The notes under the pieces were generated by a model that saw only the letters and a program-made list of their open reading frames with translations, ran no database searches and was not told the origin of the DNA. The position numbers and the translations under genes are program-made. A DNA stretch of 14,919 nt, from positions 43,943 to 58,861 of the forward strand of contig NVSY01000007.1 of assembly GCA_002401385.1 (NCBI GenBank), read 5' to 3'. This document shows positions 6,329 through 13,212 of this stretch, piece by piece (positions within the stretch are counted from its first letter, which is position 1; each line of letters starts with the position of its first letter). The DNA comes from Flavobacteriaceae bacterium (GTDB lineage Bacteria; Bacteroidota; Bacteroidia; Flavobacteriales; Flavobacteriaceae).

Positions 6329-6355
6329 CTAATAACAAAATTCAAATATATCCCA

Positions 6356-9136
6356 ATGAGAAATTTACTGTTAAGTACTTTTTTACTGTGTGTAAGTATT
6401 GGTTTACACGCCCAAGAATCGATGGTTAAAAATGTTCCATTTACAAATATTGGTCCTACAATTATGAGTGGTCGTATTGTAGATGTTGCAGTAAATCCTG
6501 CCATGACAACCGAAATGTATGTGGCGTACGCTTCTGGCGGATTGTGGTATACGGACAATAACGGGACTACCTTTAGTCCAGTAATGGACAATGCTCCAAC
6601 ACAGAATATTGGAGATATTGCCGTAGACTGGAAAAATGATATCATTTGGGTAGGAACTGGAGAAAATAATTCTTCACGCTCTTCCTATGCTGGTATTGGA
6701 TTGCTAAAAAGTACCGATAAAGGGAAGACATGGGAATATATGGGGCTACCAGATTCACATCATATTGGGCGAATTATTTTAAACGATAAAAATCCAGATG
6801 AAGTAATTGTTGGAGTCATAGGACATTTATATACGCCAAATAAAGAGCGTGGGATGTACAAAACTATTGATGGAGGGAAAACATGGAAAAACACCCTGTT
6901 TATCGATGAAAATACGGGGGTAATTGATGTTGTACAAAGTCCTAAGAATAAAAATATAGTATTTGCAGCTGCTTGGGAACGGGACAGAAAAGCATGGAAT
7001 TTCTCTGGAAATGGTGCGAAGTCTGCCATTTATAAGAGTGTGAATTTTGGAGATACTTGGGTGCGTGTTACCCATAATAGAAGTGGTTTTCCATCAGGAA
7101 ATGGTGTAGGTCGGATAGGATTGGCTGTTTATAATGATGATGTAATTTATGCCTTATTGGACAATCAAGAACGAAGGCCAGTTTCTTCTAAAAAGAAGAA
7201 AAAAAACGAAGGTTTGCAAAAAGATGATTTTAAAAATATGTCCGTAGAATCGTTTTTAAATTTGAGTGATAAAAAATTGAATGGCTTCCTTAAGCGCAAT
7301 GGATTTCAAGAAAAATACCGCTCTCAAAACGTCAAAAACTTAGTAAAAAACAAAACTATTCAGCCGAAGGATGTGGCCTTGTATTTAGAAAATGCCAACG
7401 CTGCTTTATTTGATACACCCGTTAAAGGTGCGGAATTGTACAAGTCTATTAATGGGGGACTTACCTGGTCTAAAACACATGCAGATTATATTGATGATTT
7501 GGTGTTTTCCTATGGGTATTATTTTGCCGTAGTAGCCGTTAACCCAAACAATGCAGACGATGTGTACGTGGCAGGAGTACCTATTTTAAAATCGAAGGAT
7601 GGAGGGGAAACCTTTGTTTCTATCAATAAGGAAAATGTGCATGTAGATCATCATGCACTGTGGATAAATCCAAAAAACAAACGTCATTTGGTCTTGGGAA
7701 ATGATGGTGGATTGAATATCAGTTATGACGATGGAGAAAGTTGGATCAAATGCAATCAACCTGCAGTTGGGCAATTTTATGCTATCAATGTAGATTACGA
7801 AAAAAAATACAATGTGTACGGAGGGCTGCAAGATAATGGAGTTTGGAAAGGCCCTAATACTTACAAAGCGTCCAAATATTGGAATCAAAACGGGAAATAT
7901 CCATACACTTCTTTATTGGGAGGTGATGGCATGAAAATAGAAATAGACCGTAGGAATTCAGATATTTTGTACACAGGATTTCAGTTTGGAAATTATTATC
8001 GTTTTAATTTAAAAACAGGAGAACAAACCTATATTCAACCGAAACATGATTTGGGAGAAAACCCACTGCGTTTTAATTGGCAAACACCTATTTTATTGTC
8101 AAAACACAATCAGGATATCTTGTATTTAGGATCTAATAAATTGCACAGATCTTTTGAAAAGGGCGCTAATTTTTCTACTATTTCTAAAGATTTAACTCAA
8201 GGAGGAAAAGAGGGAAATGTGGCCTTTGGTACGTTGACTAGCATTAGTGAAAGTCCGTTTAAATTTGGTCAGTTGATTGTGGGAAGTGATGATGGTTTGG
8301 TACATGTAACAAAAGATGGAGGGACTACATGGTCAAAAGTTTCTAAGAATTTACCTTCAGATTTTTGGGTGTCTCGTGTGATTACTTCACAACATCAAAA
8401 AGCGCGTTTGTATGTCGCACTGAACGGTTATAGAAATGATGTTTTTACTGCAATGTTGTATAAAAGTGAAGATTTTGGTGTTACTTGGACATCTATTTCA
8501 AGCGGGTTGCCAGCATCTCCAATCAATGTAATTATAGAGGATAATACCGATGCCGATTTGTTGTATGTAGGTAACGACAGTGGGGTGCATGTTTCTTTTG
8601 ATCAAGGGGCAAGCTGGAATGTTTTCAAGGCAGGACTCCCTAAGGTTGCTGTTCATGATTTAGTGTTACAGACTAAAGCCAAAGATTTACTGATAGGAAC
8701 CCATGGGCGTTCTATTTATAAAGCCAATATTGCGGCATTGCAACAAGTGAATAAAGTGAAAAACAATGTATTTACCTTGTTTGATATTGAGGATAAAAAG
8801 CATTCTAAAAGTTGGGGTAAATCCTGGTCTAAATGGCTAGAGCCAAATACGCCTACTATAGATATTGTGTTTTTCAGCAAGAAAAAAGGAAACTGTACTT
8901 TTGAAGTACTTTCAGAAGATGGAACTAAAATTCAGATGTTTAAATCTCCGATGGAAGTAGGATTAAATTATATAACCTTCGATGTTTCTTTAGATGCAAC
9001 CTATGGAAAACGTTATTTCGACAACAAGGAAATCCATGTAGAAAAAGCAAAAAACAAGGTGTATTACTTACCAAAAGGAACGTATACAATTCGTGCTTCT
9101 AAAAATAAAAATGAGCAAACATTCAAAATTAAATAA
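6356..9136 (+). CDS. Exported VPS10/sortilin-type BNR-repeat propeller protein
   Basis: The 926-residue protein has a signal peptide (MRNLLLSTFLLCVSIGLHAQ) and a long series of Asp boxes (S-x-D-x-G-x-T-W). They start near residues 66, 119, 170, 228, 364, 413, 456, 652, 704 and 747; examples are STDKGKTW, TIDGGKTW, SINGGLTW and SEDFGVTW. This pattern fits a large, probably ten-bladed, VPS10-like beta-propeller, often annotated in Bacteroidota as a glycosyl hydrolase of sortilin type. No catalytic residues of a glycosidase can be assigned, so a binding or scaffold role is equally possible. Residues about 276-357 form a lysine-rich, Asp-box-free insertion starting SSKKKKKNEG. Residues about 790-926 form a C-terminal beta domain. 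I see no typical type IX secretion tail. The stop is directly followed by the ATG of the GNAT gene. Confidence 0.88.
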   Translation: MRNLLLSTFLLCVSIGLHAQESMVKNVPFTNIGPTIMSGRIVDVAVNPAMTTEMYVAYASGGLWYTDNNGTTFSPVMDNAPTQNIGDIAVDWKNDIIWVGTGENNSSRSSYAGIGLLKSTDKGKTWEYMGLPDSHHIGRIILNDKNPDEVIVGVIGHLYTPNKERGMYKTIDGGKTWKNTLFIDENTGVIDVVQSPKNKNIVFAAAWERDRKAWNFSGNGAKSAIYKSVNFGDTWVRVTHNRSGFPSGNGVGRIGLAVYNDDVIYALLDNQERRPVSSKKKKKNEGLQKDDFKNMSVESFLNLSDKKLNGFLKRNGFQEKYRSQNVKNLVKNKTIQPKDVALYLENANAALFDTPVKGAELYKSINGGLTWSKTHADYIDDLVFSYGYYFAVVAVNPNNADDVYVAGVPILKSKDGGETFVSINKENVHVDHHALWINPKNKRHLVLGNDGGLNISYDDGESWIKCNQPAVGQFYAINVDYEKKYNVYGGLQDNGVWKGPNTYKASKYWNQNGKYPYTSLLGGDGMKIEIDRRNSDILYTGFQFGNYYRFNLKTGEQTYIQPKHDLGENPLRFNWQTPILLSKHNQDILYLGSNKLHRSFEKGANFSTISKDLTQGGKEGNVAFGTLTSISESPFKFGQLIVGSDDGLVHVTKDGGTTWSKVSKNLPSDFWVSRVITSQHQKARLYVALNGYRNDVFTAMLYKSEDFGVTWTSISSGLPASPINVIIEDNTDADLLYVGNDSGVHVSFDQGASWNVFKAGLPKVAVHDLVLQTKAKDLLIGTHGRSIYKANIAALQQVNKVKNNVFTLFDIEDKKHSKSWGKSWSKWLEPNTPTIDIVFFSKKKGNCTFEVLSEDGTKIQMFKSPMEVGLNYITFDVSLDATYGKRYFDNKEIHVEKAKNKVYYLPKGTYTIRASKNKNEQTFKIK

Positions 9137-9622
9137 ATGAATTGGAAGTCGAACAGATTAATATATCAAAAATATGAGGAAGATGATTTTGATGATTTTT
9201 GCGATGTTGTTTGCAATAACGAAATTATGATTCATATTGGAGGAAAAGGGAATTCTCTAAAAGTAGCGAGAAATAAATTTGATGATATTTTAGAAAAGAA
9301 CAATTCAAACAGTGGTTTTGTTTTCTTTAAAGTAAGCTTGCTTGATGGAACCCATGTGGGTTTTGCAAAAACAGTACTTTTTGATGGAGAAGGTGTGGAG
9401 ATAGGATATGCTATTTTACCTTCGTTTTGGAGAAAAGGCTACGCTTCAGAAATGATTGGGTTTATGAAAAGTTTTTGCAGAGAAACCTACCCGGATTTAA
9501 CTGTTATGGCAGTGGTAGATACACAGAATATAGGTTCTATTAAGGTGCTAGAAAAAGCAGGTTTTAATATCTATAAAAAAGAAGTGTTTCGTGATGATTA
9601 TTGTTGGTTTTTGAGATTTTAA
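9137..9622 (+). CDS. GNAT acetyltransferase, RimJ/RimL type
   Basis: This 161-residue cytosolic protein has the Acetyltransf_3 pattern. An N-terminal strand reads NRLIYQKYEEDDFDDF. Motif A is YAILPSFWRKGYASEM (91-106), with the R/K-G-x-A acetyl-CoA pyrophosphate loop at 99-103. Motif B is NIGSIKVLEKAGF (131-143). Such proteins transfer an acetyl group from acetyl-CoA to a protein N terminus or small amine; the acceptor here is unknown. The ATG at 9137 follows the TAA of the VPS10 gene with no gap, so it is very likely co-transcribed. Why a cytosolic acetyltransferase is coupled to two exported proteins is unclear. Confidence 0.88.
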   Translation: MNWKSNRLIYQKYEEDDFDDFCDVVCNNEIMIHIGGKGNSLKVARNKFDDILEKNNSNSGFVFFKVSLLDGTHVGFAKTVLFDGEGVEIGYAILPSFWRKGYASEMIGFMKSFCRETYPDLTVMAVVDTQNIGSIKVLEKAGFNIYKKEVFRDDYCWFLRF

Positions 9623-9644
9623 CACTAAAATTCAGAGTTAATAA

Positions 9645-9674
9645 AATATATCCGTAGCTAACTACGGATATATT
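9645..9674. promoter_or_regulatory. 13-bp-arm palindrome, distal operator of the MarR-GNAT gene
   Basis: AATATATCCGTAG (9645-9657) pairs exactly with CTACGGATATATT (9662-9674) around CTAA. Its core CGTAG-CTAA-CTACG differs by one base from the core of the second palindrome two bases downstream. Two related palindromes in front of a MarR-domain gene fit an autoregulatory operator pair. It could instead act as a transcript hairpin ending the upstream operon, although no T run follows. Confidence 0.7.
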
Positions 9675-9675
9675 C

Positions 9676-9711
9676 ATGTATATTTGCGTAGTTAACTACG
9701 CAAATATACAT
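9676..9711. promoter_or_regulatory. Perfect 36-bp palindrome over the -7 box, proximal operator of the MarR-GNAT gene
   Basis: Every base pairs around the centre 9693/9694 (GTTAAC) out to 9676 and 9711, giving 18-base arms without mismatch. The left arm contains TATATTTG (9679-9686), a perfect Bacteroidota -7 box. The right arm ends one base before the ATG at 9713. A bound MarR dimer would cover the promoter and start site. The expected mRNA leader is only about 20 bases. Confidence 0.8.
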
Positions 9712-9712
9712 T

Positions 9713-10660
9713 ATGGAGAATGATTTTTTACAAGAAATGGGCTATATGGCTTTGGCTACAAGGCTTAAAAGATTGAGTGATAAAATGACTCACAGTGGAC
9801 GTCAAATGTACAAGGATTTGAGCATGGACATAGAACCTAACTGGTTTGTGATTTTTAAAATATTGCAAAAACACGAACGACTTTCAGTAATGGAAATTGC
9901 TAAAATGATTCATTTTTCACATCCTTCTGTAGTAGTAATGGTGAAAAAAATGATGCAATCAGGCTATTTATTTTCAATGTCTTGTCCAGATGATATGCGG
10001 AAACAATTGTTAGAATTAACCCCAAAGGCTCATCAAAAATTACCTCAGTTTGAAACCTTGTGGGAGGCAGGTGTTAAAGGTGTTTCTGACACCCTGAAAA
10101 ACACTCGTTTCTTGGAGGAATTAAATGCGCTAGAAAATGCTTTTGACAAGGCGTCATTTAAAGAAAGAACTCTTGATGCACTTTACCAAAAACAGATTGT
10201 TTTAGATACCTTTCAAGAAAAATATGCCAGGGATTTTGGGAAATTAAACTACGAATGGTTAGAGAAATATTTTGAAATAGAAGCCCATGATTCAGAAATG
10301 CTCGACAATCCAACATCTTATATTATTGATAAAGGGGGAGAAATTATTGTAGCTATAGATGGCACTAAAATAATAGGAACAGTGGCCTTATTAAAAATTA
10401 ATGATGGTTTGGTGGAATTGGCGAAAATGGCGGTAACCGAAGGCTATCAGGGAAAAAGAATTGGTATAAGATTACTCAAAAAAGCCATCGATTGTGCTCA
10501 AGAAATGGGGTTTAAAACCATTATGCTAGAATCCAATAGAACCTTAACTCCCGCATTGACATTGTACCGAAAATTTGGATTCGTGGAAGTGGCATTGAAT
10601 CCGAATACACCCTATAAAAGAGCTGATATAAAAATGGAATTGAAAGTGCCCTCTGCTTAG
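9713..10660 (+). CDS. MarR-family regulator fused to a GNAT acetyltransferase
   Basis: The 315-residue protein has two domains. Residues about 1-145 form a MarR winged helix: LSVMEIAKMIHFSHPSVVVMVKKMMQSGYL (57-86) is the helix-turn-helix, and CPDDMRKQLLELTPKA (91-106) is the wing, with D93, D94 and R96 in the conserved places. Residues about 165-312 form a GNAT domain. Its motif A is LAKMAVTEGYQGKRIGIRLLKKAI (236-259), with the acetyl-CoA loop QGKRIG, and ALTLYRKFGF (281-290) is the typical C-terminal motif. MarR-GNAT fusions are known in several phyla; here the enzyme domain might sense or modify the ligand. Two strong palindromes directly upstream indicate autoregulation. The gene is 90 bases after the upstream GNAT gene but has its own promoter. 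The only obvious other target nearby is the VOC gene downstream. Confidence 0.93.
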   Translation: MENDFLQEMGYMALATRLKRLSDKMTHSGRQMYKDLSMDIEPNWFVIFKILQKHERLSVMEIAKMIHFSHPSVVVMVKKMMQSGYLFSMSCPDDMRKQLLELTPKAHQKLPQFETLWEAGVKGVSDTLKNTRFLEELNALENAFDKASFKERTLDALYQKQIVLDTFQEKYARDFGKLNYEWLEKYFEIEAHDSEMLDNPTSYIIDKGGEIIVAIDGTKIIGTVALLKINDGLVELAKMAVTEGYQGKRIGIRLLKKAIDCAQEMGFKTIMLESNRTLTPALTLYRKFGFVEVALNPNTPYKRADIKMELKVPSA

Positions 10661-10838
10661 ACTTTTTATATTGCTAAAAACACAAGTGAAAGGTGCATTT
10701 CTCTTGGGTATTAGGTTGTTGTCTGTTAGTTTGTGCTCAAGGCAATCAATTAGTAACGAGTAACTAACAGTCACTTTTCCATCTATGCGTGTTCAAATTT
10801 TCTTACCTTTAGAAAATACTAATTAAACTTATTTTATT

Positions 10839-11219
10839 ATGGACAAGAGAGCAAATATTGTGGGTTGGTTTGAGATTTATGTGGATGATATCGATCGGGC
10901 GAAAACTTTTTATGAAACTGTGTTTCAAATTAAAGAATGGAATGATTTAAGTAATGAGCAGTTGAAAATGTTTGCCTTTCCATGGGTTGAAAATGCACCA
11001 TTTGCCGCTGGAGCCATAGTAAAAGCAGATTTTGCAAAAGCAGGAGTTGGTGGAACCATCGTCTATTTTAATTGTATTGATTGTGCCGAAGAGGAAAGTC
11101 GTGTGGAATTGGCCGGAGGTGTTGTGACCCAATCTAAATTTAGTATTGGTGAATTTGGTTTTGTTTCTATGGTTATAGATACCGAAGGAAATACTATTGG
11201 ATTGCATTCTAAAGATTAG
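10839..11219 (+). CDS. VOC (glyoxalase/bleomycin-resistance fold) family protein
   Basis: The 126-residue protein opens with NIVGWFEIYVDDIDRAKTFYETVF (6-29), the standard first beta-alpha unit of a vicinal oxygen chelate module. The second unit follows near GGTIVYFNCIDCAEEESRVELAGG, and the end is SMVIDTEGNTIGLHS. That gives the two paired modules expected for a single VOC domain. The E12 region and the terminal D-x-E-G-N-x-I-G-L segment are the usual metal-site neighbourhood. The substrate cannot be told; the group is often called glyoxalase-like. A near-consensus -7 box (TACCTTTA, 10804-10811) lies 28 bases before the ATG, so it may be transcribed separately from the MarR-GNAT gene. No sign of truncation. 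Confidence 0.9.
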   Translation: MDKRANIVGWFEIYVDDIDRAKTFYETVFQIKEWNDLSNEQLKMFAFPWVENAPFAAGAIVKADFAKAGVGGTIVYFNCIDCAEEESRVELAGGVVTQSKFSIGEFGFVSMVIDTEGNTIGLHSKD

Positions 11220-11230
11220 TAAGGTAGAAA

Positions 11231-11467
11231 TTAGAAAAAAATAATGATTCGAGTGCTTATATAGTTAATAATAAAATCTCGATCTTGGCTAAGTATGTTT
11301 GAGAATTGATCTTTGGAAATTACAAGAGTATTAATTGGATGCTGTATTTTCTGGATAGTTGGAGTTGATCCTTCATGTAAATAAAGCCCAATTTTCTGTA
11401 CATTACTGTTATGTTCTAGTGCTAAACTCACTTTTGTTATTGACAAAGTAAGTATTATCAACCGCAT
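11231..11467 (-). CDS. Doubtful small hypothetical protein (78 aa)
   Basis: This reading frame is the only substantial one in the 360-base gap between the VOC gene and map. Its start MRLIILTLSITKVSLALEHN could be a poor signal peptide. The middle (GLYLHEGSTPTIQKIQHPIN) looks protein-like, but I recognise no family. There is no clear promoter or ribosome binding site. It could be a real small gene, a decayed gene fragment or chance. The remainder of the gap holds only the map promoter region. Confidence 0.25.
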   Translation of the reverse strand: MRLIILTLSITKVSLALEHNSNVQKIGLYLHEGSTPTIQKIQHPINTLVISKDQFSNILSQDRDFIINYISTRIIIFF

Positions 11468-11556
11468 GAGTGGCCCTTAATACTTTCTCCTTTTCACTTA
11501 ATCCTATCCTTCTCAACTTTTTTCTTTTCACTCTTCGCTAAACCCCCAAAAACAAT

Positions 11557-11564
11557 TATATTTG
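11557..11564 (+). promoter_or_regulatory. -7 box of the map promoter
   Basis: TATATTTG matches TAnnTTTG exactly and lies 17 bases before the map start codon, implying a very short leader of about 10 bases. No TTG at the ideal -33 position is visible; the matching region is pyrimidine-rich. Confidence 0.55.
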
Positions 11565-11581
11565 CACAAAAATTACAATCA

Positions 11582-12406
11582 ATGAGCGGAATCATTATAA
11601 AATCAGCGGAACAAATCGAAATCATGCGCGAAAGTGCCTTGATGGTCTCTAAAACTTTAGGAATTATCGCCAAAGAGGTGAAGCCAGGTGTAACGACATT
11701 GTTCTTGGATAAAATTGCAGAGGAATACATTCGTGATAACGGTGGTATTCCAGGTTTTTTAGGTCTGTATGATTTTCCAAATACATTATGTATGAGTCCG
11801 AATGCTCAAGTGGTACATGGAATTCCTAACGATACACCTTTGGTTGAAGGAGATATTATTTCCATAGATTGCGGGGTGCTTAAAAATGGGTATTATGGAG
11901 ATCACGCCTATACTTTTGAAGTAGGAGAAGTGGCAGCAGAAACCAAAAAATTGATTGAAGTTACCAAACAAAGTTTGTATGAAGGAATTCGTCAATTCAA
12001 AGCAGGAAATAGAGTAGGAGATGTTGGTTTTGCTATTCAGAATTACTGTGAAAAACATGGTTATGGAATTGTTCGTGAACTTGTAGGGCATGGATTGGGA
12101 ATAGAAATGCATGAAGAACCAGAAATGCCAAATTATGGGCGTAGAGGTCGTGGGAAAAAATTTATAGAAGGAATGGTGGTTGCTATTGAGCCAATGGTAA
12201 ATATGGGAACACATCAAATCAATCAATTGAAAGATGGTTGGACAATTTTGACCAAAGATAATAAGCCAAGTGTGCATTTTGAACATGATGTTGCTATTGT
12301 AAACGGGAAACCAGAATTGTTGTCTACCTTTAAATATGTCGATGAAGCTTTAGGAACTATCACCAACGCAGAAGACGAATTCAGAGCAGTAGCTTCAAAA
12401 ATATAA
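11582..12406 (+). CDS. map: Methionine aminopeptidase, type I
   Basis: This 274-residue enzyme removes the initiator methionine from nascent proteins. All five metal ligands are in place: D96 (SIDCG), D107 (YGDHAYTF), H170 (VGHGLG), E203 (AIEPM) and E234 (HFEHD). The substrate-site His is H79 in VVHGIP. Numbering is almost that of E. coli Map, whose ligands are D97, D108, H171, E204 and E235. The opening IIIKSAEQIEIMRESALMVSKTL is the conventional type I N terminus with no extra zinc-finger extension. The protein is slightly longer than E. coli Map because of a C-terminal tail after about residue 255. The TAA overlaps the ATG of the methyltransferase gene by one base, so the two are co-translated. 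Confidence 0.97.
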   Translation: MSGIIIKSAEQIEIMRESALMVSKTLGIIAKEVKPGVTTLFLDKIAEEYIRDNGGIPGFLGLYDFPNTLCMSPNAQVVHGIPNDTPLVEGDIISIDCGVLKNGYYGDHAYTFEVGEVAAETKKLIEVTKQSLYEGIRQFKAGNRVGDVGFAIQNYCEKHGYGIVRELVGHGLGIEMHEEPEMPNYGRRGRGKKFIEGMVVAIEPMVNMGTHQINQLKDGWTILTKDNKPSVHFEHDVAIVNGKPELLSTFKYVDEALGTITNAEDEFRAVASKI

Positions 12407-13167
12407 TGCCGATTTTTAAATTTATATTAAACACTATTCCAAGACCTTATTTGTTGAAAATGAGTTATTGGGCAAGTCCGTTATTAGCCTTCTTTTATAG
12501 AGGAACCACCTTTACGGATCCTATTGATGGGCGTAAATTTCGAAAGTTATTGCCTTATGGTTATGGGGAACAACGTTCAAATGCGTTGGCTCCAGGGTCT
12601 TTGTCCTTGGAACGTCACCGTTTGATATGGTTGTATTTACAAAATGAAACTGACTTTTTTACCGCTCCTAAAAGAATGCTTCATATTGCGCCTGAGCAAT
12701 GCTTTTTAGACCGATTTAAAAAACTAAAGAATATTGAGTATACCACAGCAGATTTGCACTCTCCATTGGCAGATGTCAAAGCAGATGTATGTAATTTACC
12801 CTTTGATGATAATGCCTTTGACGTAGTGTTTTGCAACCATGTGTTGGAGCATGTTACGGATGATACTAAGGCTATGTCCGAATTGTACCGTGTATTAAAA
12901 CCAGGCGGTTTGGGGGTGTTTCAAATTCCTCAGGAAATTGATAGGGCTACAACCTACGAAGATTTTACGATCACAAGTCCAGCAGAGCGTACAAAACATT
13001 TTGGACAGTACGACCATGTTCGTGTGTATGGGATGGATTATTTTGAGAAGCTTAGAGCTGTAGGGTTTAAAGTGCAAGAAATAAATTATGCTCAAACAAT
13101 AGCTCCAGAAAAAGTACTTGAATACTGTTTGTCTCCACAAGAGATTTTACCTGTTTGTACTAAGTAA
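12406..13167 (+). CDS. Class I SAM-dependent methyltransferase
   Basis: The 253-residue protein has a Methyltransf_11 core from about residue 88. Motif I reads MLHIAPEQCF (91-100), not the glycine-rich ExGxGxG form. Motif II is YTTADLHSP, with D116. DVCNLPFDDNAFDVVFCNHVLEHV (127-150) carries the adenine-site Asp and the typical LEH. RVLKPGG (162-168) is the post-motif strand. An N-terminal helical segment of about 85 residues contains a hydrophobic stretch (MSYWASPLLAFFY, 19-31) that could contact the membrane. The DPIDGRKFRKLLPYGY region resembles a substrate-binding lead-in. The acceptor is unknown. The one-base overlap with map (TAATG) implies coupled expression, but the pairing does not reveal its function. 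Confidence 0.88.
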   Translation: MPIFKFILNTIPRPYLLKMSYWASPLLAFFYRGTTFTDPIDGRKFRKLLPYGYGEQRSNALAPGSLSLERHRLIWLYLQNETDFFTAPKRMLHIAPEQCFLDRFKKLKNIEYTTADLHSPLADVKADVCNLPFDDNAFDVVFCNHVLEHVTDDTKAMSELYRVLKPGGLGVFQIPQEIDRATTYEDFTITSPAERTKHFGQYDHVRVYGMDYFEKLRAVGFKVQEINYAQTIAPEKVLEYCLSPQEILPVCTK

Positions 13168-13212
13168 TTCACACTCTTTTTTTACCTACTTTTACGTTTT
13201 AAAGAAAACGAA

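Noticed and set aside
10723..10770. CTGTTAGTT / AACTAACAG inverted repeat after the MarR-GNAT gene
   Set aside because: The nine-base arms are perfect but 30 bases apart and have no T run; neither a terminator nor an operator role is supported.
11786..12286. 166-codon minus-strand frame inside map
   Set aside because: It is antisense to a gene with all catalytic residues intact; the His/Phe/Ile-rich translation is typical of a shadow frame.
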